From: a virus
Length of the DNA stretch: 64,000 bases
Reading direction: 5' to 3' (one strand)
Virus record (IMG/VR): IMGVR_UViG_3300025428_000004
Coordinates: 1 to 64,000 of that record
Within the stretch, counting starts at the first letter, position 1. Each line of letters starts with the position of its first letter. Made by a program: the position numbers and the translations under genes. The notes under the pieces are model-generated. The model had not been told where the DNA came from. It saw only the letters and a program-made list of their open reading frames with translations, and did no database searches. Shown here one piece after another: positions 58,587-64,000 of this stretch.

Positions 58587-59498
58587 ATGTCAATTAATCT
58601 CTCGCAGATTAAAGACCTGCTCCTTCCTGGCCTTCGCGGCATTGAAGGAAAGTACGAGCAGATCCCAAGTCAGTACGACAAGATCTTCACCAAGCATGAC
58701 TCGAAAATGGCTGTCGAGCGTACCGCTGAAATGCGTTACCTCGGTCTCGCTCAGTTGAAAAACGAAGGCGGTCAGACAGCGTTCGACAATGCGTCAGGTG
58801 AGCGTTTCGTATATAATCAAGAGCATACGGAACTGGCTTTGGGCTACAGTATAACGCGCAAGGCTGTGGACGATAACCTCTACAAGAGTCAGTTCGCTCC
58901 ATCCAACCTGGGCCTGATGGAATCTTTCGCGCAAACGAAAGAGATCTATGGCGCAAACTTGCTCAACACTGCAACGGTTTATAACCCAGCGGTTGGCGGT
59001 GACGGCCAGGCTCTTTGCTCGTTCAACCATCCGATCGACGGTGGCGTTGTTGCTAACCGTCCTGCAACGGACGTTCAGCTCAACGAAGCAACATTGCTTA
59101 ACGCAATGATCGGCATCCGTACGGGCTTCCGTGATCAGGCTGGCCTGAAGGTGTTTGCGCGCGGTCGTCGCTTGATCGTTCCACCTGCACTTGAGCCAAC
59201 TGCTATTCGTCTTTTGAAGACGCAATTGCGCCCAGGCACAGCGGACAACGACGTCAACGCGATCGTCGAGACCGCAGGTGGTTTGCCAGAAGGATTCATG
59301 ACGGCAGACTTCCTAACGTCACCATCAGCTTGGTTCTTGCTCACCAACATCGACGGCCTGTCGTACATGGAGCGCGTAAAGTTCGAAACTGACATGAGTG
59401 TCGATTTCGTCTCAGATAATCTCTTAGTGAAGGGATATGAGCGGTATTCGTTCGGGTATTACAATTTTCGTAGTATCTGGGGATCTTTCCCTGTCTAA
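58587..59498 (+). CDS. major capsid protein, HK97-fold
   Basis: 303 residues. YDKIFTKHDSKMAVERTAEMRYLGL, GYSITRKAVDDNLY, then QALCSFNHPIDGG (FNHP at residues 146-149) and FARGRRLIVPPALE, FLTSPSAWFLLTNI fit the coat proteins of the Mu gpT-like/HK97-fold group. Preceded by scaffold, GroES-like and decoration genes. Forms the icosahedral shell. A hairpin follows the stop. Confidence 0.9.
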   Translation: MSINLSQIKDLLLPGLRGIEGKYEQIPSQYDKIFTKHDSKMAVERTAEMRYLGLAQLKNEGGQTAFDNASGERFVYNQEHTELALGYSITRKAVDDNLYKSQFAPSNLGLMESFAQTKEIYGANLLNTATVYNPAVGGDGQALCSFNHPIDGGVVANRPATDVQLNEATLLNAMIGIRTGFRDQAGLKVFARGRRLIVPPALEPTAIRLLKTQLRPGTADNDVNAIVETAGGLPEGFMTADFLTSPSAWFLLTNIDGLSYMERVKFETDMSVDFVSDNLLVKGYERYSFGYYNFRSIWGSFPV

Positions 59499-59507
59499 GA
59501 AACACGG

Positions 59508-59533
59508 CGGGAGCCTCTGATTTCATGCTCCCG
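59508..59533 (+). terminator. hairpin after the coat gene
   Basis: CGGGAGC (59508-59514) pairs with GCTCCCG (59527-59533), 12-nt loop, followed by TCTTCAA. The U-tract is weak, so it is more likely an attenuator that lowers expression of the genes after the coat. Confidence 0.45.
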
Positions 59534-59622
59534 TCTTCAATATTCCCGGGATTTAGCCGCACAGACAGTCCGGGCTGACGCTGTGCAGACTGCGCGGCCA
59601 ACCCTCGCACAGGAGGTTTATA

Positions 59623-60063
59623 ATGCCTAGAACCCACTTCTCTGGCCCGATCACGGCAGGAAGCATCCGTGATACGTCAGGCGTAACAGTCGGTGTAGAT
59701 GTATCAAATCGCGGTTATGCTACGCTTACGCAAGTCGCCAAGATCACTGAAACTGGCGTTGCTCAAGCAATCAACATTGTCATTCCAGCAAACAGCACAA
59801 TCGTCGCCATCAGTTCTTATGCTGAGACTGACTTTGCATCTCAGTTATCACTTGGCGTGACAGCGGCTGCGAATGAACTTGTGACTGATGGCATCTGTGC
59901 TGCGGGTGTTACGCAGATCAATGCTAGCACGGACATATGCGCGATGGTTTGGCTGAATACAGGGCCAAACGACTTGCAGGTTTACGCCAAGAGCGCTGCT
60001 TCCGGCATAGGCGTTGGGTACATCTCCGTCACGTATGCGCAGGCGCTTAACTTCGTTGAATAA
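59623..60063 (+). CDS. small virion protein after coat
   Basis: 146 residues with AGGAGG before ATG 59623. Beta-rich: FSGPITAGSIRDTSGVTVGV, QAINIVIPANSTIVAISSYAETDF, YAKSAASGIGVGYISVTY. Probably a head-fibre or decoration subunit of the kind that follows coat genes in podoviruses. No named family recalled. Confidence 0.6.
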   Translation: MPRTHFSGPITAGSIRDTSGVTVGVDVSNRGYATLTQVAKITETGVAQAINIVIPANSTIVAISSYAETDFASQLSLGVTAAANELVTDGICAAGVTQINASTDICAMVWLNTGPNDLQVYAKSAASGIGVGYISVTYAQALNFVE

Positions 60064-60074
60064 GGATTACGATC

Positions 60075-60308
60075 ATGGGTGAATACAAAGGCAAAGATCA
60101 CTTTCCTGAAGCTGAGTCCAAGGAAGAGTCATTCAAAAAGGGTGGCAAAGTGAAAAAGAAAGCTGGCGGTAAAGTTTCCAAAAAGGAAATGAAATGCGAA
60201 GGCGGCAAAGCCGCTGCGCGCGCGGATCGTCCTGCACGCAAGTCAGGCGGTGCTGTGTTCTCTGCGGCTGCTTCTGGTACGCCTCGCGGAAAACAGTCTC
60301 ACTACTAA
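60075..60308 (+). CDS. small lysine-rich protein with GGK motifs
   Basis: 77 residues: ESFKKGGKVKKKAGGKVSKK, then KCEGGKAAARADRPARKSGGAVF. It shares GGK/GGR motifs and RADR-ARK with the 314-residue protein at 54602 (ARADRVARKAGGR). Probably packaged, perhaps nucleic-acid binding. No domain recognised. Confidence 0.5.
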   Translation: MGEYKGKDHFPEAESKEESFKKGGKVKKKAGGKVSKKEMKCEGGKAAARADRPARKSGGAVFSAAASGTPRGKQSHY

Positions 60309-60344
60309 TCGCTGCTCGATGACAGCGATGCTCGCATAGCGAGT

Positions 60345-60368
60345 GCGGGTGGGCTCCAATCCACCCGC
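60345..60368 (+). terminator. perfect 8-bp hairpin without U-run
   Basis: GCGGGTGG (60345-60352) pairs with CCACCCGC (60361-60368) around an 8-nt loop. It sits between two virion genes and ends 22 bases before the next ATG. As it lacks a U-run it may regulate translation or mRNA decay instead of ending transcription. Confidence 0.4.
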
Positions 60369-60390
60369 GATCTTATCCACGGAGATATTT

Positions 60391-60738
60391 ATGCAGCCGA
60401 TACACATTTCCATCCCTGCGAATTCACCGGCTGGCACATCTTCGCAATGGGTACGCCTTGATCAATGGACAGTTGGAGACGTCAACGTCCAAATCATCGT
60501 CAACGGCACAGTAAATTACACCTTGCAGCAAACATTTGACGACCCGAACGACCCTGTTGCGCCAATAGACTCAGCAAATGTCGTTTGGTTCGATTCATCT
60601 GACGCAAATGTGGTGAATGCTTCGACAAACCAGCAAGCGCAGGTTTATCCGCCACCCGTTTTTGCACGAATTCTTCTCAATTCCGGTAACGGATCGCTCC
60701 GCGCGACGTTCGTACAGACCGGCAATGTCACTTACTGA
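60391..60738 (+). CDS. small beta-rich virion protein
   Basis: 115 residues from ATG 60391 with GGAG before it. HISIPANSPAGTSSQWVRLD, then VQIIVNGTVNYTLQQTFDDP, VVWFDSSDANV and FARILLNSGNGSLRAT: a jelly-roll-like small protein family found downstream of podovirus coat genes. Possibly a head fibre or minor tail protein. Function unproven. Confidence 0.55.
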   Translation: MQPIHISIPANSPAGTSSQWVRLDQWTVGDVNVQIIVNGTVNYTLQQTFDDPNDPVAPIDSANVVWFDSSDANVVNASTNQQAQVYPPPVFARILLNSGNGSLRATFVQTGNVTY

Positions 60739-60787
60739 TCGAAAATAACCGCGTTTTTTGCAGATTTCTTGCAATTTGGAGCTCTAA

Positions 60788-63517
60788 ATGTCCGACGAAG
60801 TCAAAAATGTAGCCGGTCCTCAACCGAATGCGACCGTTACGACCGTAAATGGCAAGCCTGGACCAACTGTCGTGTTAAACGGCGACGATATTGGCGCTCC
60901 AGGCAAGAATAATAGCACGCTCGGCACTGTTAAAGCCGGTACAAACATCACAATTGATGTTGACGGTACAATCAGCGCTACAGGAACGCTTGGTTCTGCC
61001 TGGGCAAATGTTACTGGCAAGCCTTTTGACACGATCGGCACCGGTTTGACCGTCACGGGCGGCGCATTGAATGTTACGGGCGGCGGCGGATCGGTTGATT
61101 GGTCTGCAATTACGAATAAACCAACGACATTCACGCCTACGCCTGCTAATGGCGCGACATTGGGTGGTGTAAAGCAAGGCACCAACATTACGATTGCTTC
61201 TGACGGCACAATTTCAGCGACAGGCTCGCTCGGTACCGATTGGAGCAACATCACCAACAAGCCATTTACGTCTATCGGTAGCGGCCTGACGGTTACTGGC
61301 GGCGTATTAAGCGCCAATGGCGGTGGTGGTTCAGTTGATTGGACAGCGATCACTAACAAGCCTTCAACATTCCCTGTTGCTATCGGTGGCGTAGATCAGC
61401 TTGGCGGGTTTAAGGTCGGCGCTGGTTTGAATGTTCAGCCCGATGGCACATTGTCAGCGCAAGCAACGGCACCAACATGGGCAGAGGTCACTGGCAAGCC
61501 TGCAACATTCCCTGTGGCTCCTGCAACGAAGTCTGCATTGGGTGGTGTTATTGCTGGAACGGGCGTTAATATCGACGGCTCTGGCGTTATCAGCGTAAGC
61601 AGCGCGGCTCCGACATGGAACGACATTACTGGCAAGCCTGCCACGTTCACGCCTCCGATTGCATCTGACAAACAGCTTGGCGGCGTTAAGGAAGGCGCTG
61701 GTATCAATATCGAGGCAGACGGCACGATTAACACTGTGCAGGCTGCGCCTTACTGGAATGAGGTTCTTGATAAGCCTGCGGTGTTCCCGGTTGCGATTGC
61801 AACGAATGACACGCTTGGCGGTGTGATTGCTGGTCCCGGTGTTTCGATCACTGAGGCTGGCGAAATTTCTGTTCGCACGACGCCTCCTGCTTGGGATGAG
61901 GTCACGGACAAGCCGGAATATTTCCCGCCTGTTATTGCGTCTTCATCTGTTGTTGGTGGCGTCAAGTCCGGCACGAATATCTCGATTGATCCAGATGGCA
62001 CGATCAATGCGGCTGCGATTGATATTCCGATTGCCTCTCCATTTACGCTCGGCGCGATCAAGGTGGGCAATGGTCTGACAATCCAAGAAGATGGCACATT
62101 AGGCACAGAGTCTGCGGCGCCATATTGGACAGAAATTGTTGGCAAGCCTGATGTCTACCCGCCATCTATTGCGGCTGACGGTGTTGTCGGCGGCATTATG
62201 CCGGATGACAATTTCACGGTGTCGCCAAGCGGACTGATCTCCGGCAAGCCATTTACTGGCCGTCCATTTGCGGTCGTTCAGTATGATGACACTGGCAAGA
62301 TCATTCCAAGCTATACGGCTGAAAACCGTAACGGCAATCTCGTTCTTGGCGGCGTTCAGCCAACGATGGATGAGAATGGCAAGCCAACTGGCGAAGAGGT
62401 AACATTCGGCGGTCAGGTTACGATCCTCGATAAGACCGGCAAGTATCGTCTCGGCATTTCTAACGATAGCCTTGACTATGACTTGGCCTTCACCAATGGC
62501 CCGAATATCAAAGCAGGCTTCCTGCCATTTGTTACTAATGTCGTTGGCGAAGTTGTTAGCGTTGCATTTGGTTCGCTTGTTGATGCAATTGGCTATGCAA
62601 CGGGCAAGAAGCTTGGCGTTGTTCAAGTTGGCGGCAACATCGACGTAGATAGCAAGGGCGTCATCAGCGTTAAGACGGCTGACAAGTCAAACCTTGGTCT
62701 GATGATTGCGGGTGACAATCTTAACGTGAACAAGGGTGTTGTTACGCCTGCGATTGCGACAACGGAAAGCCTCGGCATTGTTCAAATCGGCAAGGGCTTA
62801 GAGGTTGACGCAAATGGCGTGATTAACACGACTGACGCAGTTGGCTTCTTAAACCGCAGGGTTTTTGAAAATAACACTTACGTTCAAAAGGAATATGATT
62901 GGACGCTGCCAGAGGGCGTCGAATATTTCCGAGTGACTGTTGTTGGCGGCGGCGGTGTTGGTGGCGGCTGGTCAAAAAATGCTAACGAAGGTTCCGGCGG
63001 CGCTGGCGGCGGCGGCGGTGCTTATGCCCGTTCAATGTTCTACGGCTACAAGTTTAAGGCTGGTGATGCGTTTAAGGTTGGCGTGGGTTGTTCCAATTAC
63101 AACAATGCTGGCGATGGCACACAGAGTTATTTCCGTCTTACGAGTAAGGCGTCATCGTATCTTTACTGCGAGGGCGGCAAAGGCGGCGAAACTGGCTATG
63201 TCCAAGATGGCGCTAAGAAAGGCTTCACAAAACCGGGAGATGGCGGTCAACCAAAAACCGAGGGCTTTGACAGCACAGTAATGTTCAATCTTGACGCTAT
63301 TTCCGGCGGCAATGGTTTGCCGGGACTGAGTGTTAATACGCCACAAGGCGCAAAAACTGTTGGTGGCGCTGGCGGTAGTTCTTTCTTAGGTTCGGCTGGC
63401 GGCACTTTTCCTTCCTCTGGTTATGGCACTGGCGCGGGTGGTGCTGGCGAAGCAAACAACTCAGGCGGCGGCGGCGGCTACGTTGGTCGTGGCGGCGTTG
63501 TGATTATCGAGTATTGA
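60788..63517 (+). CDS. tail fibre built of about 12 repeats with glycine-rich tip
   Basis: 909 residues. About twelve copies of a pattern LGGVKxGTNIxIxxDGTIS, eight of them carrying WxxVTGKPxxFP with a period of 40-50 residues (residues about 35-480), followed by less regular copies. A spacer and then a C-terminal domain with DWTLPEGVEYFRVTVVGGGG and GGAGGGGGAYARS, ending GGGGGYVGRGGVVIIEY, typical of glycine-rich fibre tips. The shaft probably trimerises and the tip binds the receptor. A gene with the same repeat style may be an alternative to the collagen fibre at 1106. Confidence 0.8.
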   Translation: MSDEVKNVAGPQPNATVTTVNGKPGPTVVLNGDDIGAPGKNNSTLGTVKAGTNITIDVDGTISATGTLGSAWANVTGKPFDTIGTGLTVTGGALNVTGGGGSVDWSAITNKPTTFTPTPANGATLGGVKQGTNITIASDGTISATGSLGTDWSNITNKPFTSIGSGLTVTGGVLSANGGGGSVDWTAITNKPSTFPVAIGGVDQLGGFKVGAGLNVQPDGTLSAQATAPTWAEVTGKPATFPVAPATKSALGGVIAGTGVNIDGSGVISVSSAAPTWNDITGKPATFTPPIASDKQLGGVKEGAGINIEADGTINTVQAAPYWNEVLDKPAVFPVAIATNDTLGGVIAGPGVSITEAGEISVRTTPPAWDEVTDKPEYFPPVIASSSVVGGVKSGTNISIDPDGTINAAAIDIPIASPFTLGAIKVGNGLTIQEDGTLGTESAAPYWTEIVGKPDVYPPSIAADGVVGGIMPDDNFTVSPSGLISGKPFTGRPFAVVQYDDTGKIIPSYTAENRNGNLVLGGVQPTMDENGKPTGEEVTFGGQVTILDKTGKYRLGISNDSLDYDLAFTNGPNIKAGFLPFVTNVVGEVVSVAFGSLVDAIGYATGKKLGVVQVGGNIDVDSKGVISVKTADKSNLGLMIAGDNLNVNKGVVTPAIATTESLGIVQIGKGLEVDANGVINTTDAVGFLNRRVFENNTYVQKEYDWTLPEGVEYFRVTVVGGGGVGGGWSKNANEGSGGAGGGGGAYARSMFYGYKFKAGDAFKVGVGCSNYNNAGDGTQSYFRLTSKASSYLYCEGGKGGETGYVQDGAKKGFTKPGDGGQPKTEGFDSTVMFNLDAISGGNGLPGLSVNTPQGAKTVGGAGGSSFLGSAGGTFPSSGYGTGAGGAGEANNSGGGGGYVGRGGVVIIEY

Positions 63518-63524
63518 TCACAAC

Positions 63525-64000
63525 ATGGCGACGAATGCGATAAACCCATCTGTTGCTGATTTAACGCTGTATGCTTTTCAGCTTGCTGGGTTGCGTCCAT
63601 CGTCGCTCGTTCAAGAGCATGTTGAATCTGCGCGCATGGCAACGAATATGTTGCTGTCGCGCTGGTCAGCGCAAGGCATCAATCTCTGGCAGATACAGAA
63701 GAAGTCTATTGCGCTCGTTAAGGGCGATGGCATGTATCAATTGCCTGACGACATTGTTGGCTTACTCGATACATATGTCTCGCAGCCTGATGGCGGCGGT
63801 GCAACGATTGATCGCATTATCATGCCGATTAGCCGGACAGAGTATGCGAGCTATCCGAATAAGAAGCAGCAAGGCTTTCCGACGGTTTACTGGTTCAATC
63901 AATTGCTTGAGCCAAACCGCGACACGCGCGTGACCCAGGTTAAGGATACGCGTATCACGCAAACGCTCGATACACGCGTTACAGAGCCTCTGGATGGTCA
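63525..64000 (+). CDS. P22 gp4-like head-tail adaptor, truncated by window edge
   Basis: 159 residues visible, no stop. NPSVADLTLYAFQLAGLRPSSL, SARMATNMLLSRWSAQGINLWQIQKK, DGMYQLPDDIVGLLDTYV and GFPTVYWFNQLLEP are the N-terminal parts of the podovirus head-completion/adaptor family (P22 gp4 type) as I know it. The visible end has three imperfect repeats DTRVTQ, DTRITQ, DTRVTE. The C-terminus probably is the fragment at 1-118 if the map is circular. Binds the portal and stabilises DNA. Confidence 0.7.
   Translation, partial: MATNAINPSVADLTLYAFQLAGLRPSSLVQEHVESARMATNMLLSRWSAQGINLWQIQKKSIALVKGDGMYQLPDDIVGLLDTYVSQPDGGGATIDRIIMPISRTEYASYPNKKQQGFPTVYWFNQLLEPNRDTRVTQVKDTRITQTLDTRVTEPLDG

Overview
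The window looks like almost one complete genome of a temperate, short-tailed (podovirus-type) phage of an alphaproteobacterium, probably a member of the Hyphomicrobiales. Podovirus: there is a P22/SU10-type set of portal, scaffold, HK97-fold coat, adaptor, nozzle and three giant ejection-type proteins, and no tape measure, sheath, DNA polymerase or RNA polymerase. Temperate: there is a tyrosine integrase beside an attP-like tRNA end, and a CI/Cro-type switch. The host is inferred from an Omp25/Omp31-style outer-membrane barrel, a GcrA-like regulator and the general style of the small genes. The truncated gene at the right edge and the fragment at the left edge look like the two ends of one adaptor gene, so the map is probably circular and only slightly longer than 64 kb.

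Layout. (1) 1-6.4 kb: HNH endonuclease, zinc-ribbon protein, a collagen-like tail fibre with a collar domain, then a tightly coupled 2-oxoglutarate/Fe(II) oxygenase and a TPR glycosyltransferase, then endolysin and a small membrane protein. (2) 6.5-22.3 kb: adaptor, nozzle, small virion proteins, a GNAT enzyme, an 1838-residue protein (S74-like plus GH108 lysozyme), a 1478-residue protein with a ddrB/ParB-like domain, and a second tail fibre. (3) 22.3-29.7 kb, leftward: an oxygenase gene remnant, attP, integrase, homing-type nucleases, and a recombination module (NinB, ssDNA-binding-like, YqaJ exonuclease, annealing protein) followed by small early genes, all downstream of a leftward promoter near 29.68 kb. 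(4) 29.7-30.9 kb: CI-like repressor and Cro. (5) 30.9-43.1 kb, rightward early and middle genes: MT-A70 methylase, RusA, DnaA domain IV protein, SF2 helicase, an Rz1-like lipoprotein, the outer-membrane barrel, several helix-turn-helix regulators and many small genes. (6) 43.1-64 kb: terminase, portal, second oxygenase, duplicated structural gene pair, 1500-residue polyvalent protein, GroES-like protein, scaffold, decoration and coat proteins, and a repeat-built fibre with a glycine-rich tip.

How the parts work together. A family of 15-bp operators (consensus GATACWAWTGTAGCS) lies at the immunity switch, at the leftward promoter and at three rightward positions further right (33.2, 40.1 and 41.2 kb), which suggests one repressor silences several operons. 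The most interesting local system is the collagen-like fibre with its adjacent hydroxylase and glycosyltransferase, which together could be a phage-encoded collagen-maturation cassette. Other unusual items are a third, truncated oxygenase gene next to attP, a DnaA-domain-IV-only protein, an outer-membrane barrel carried by the phage, and a [KR]xGGR motif shared by several virion proteins.
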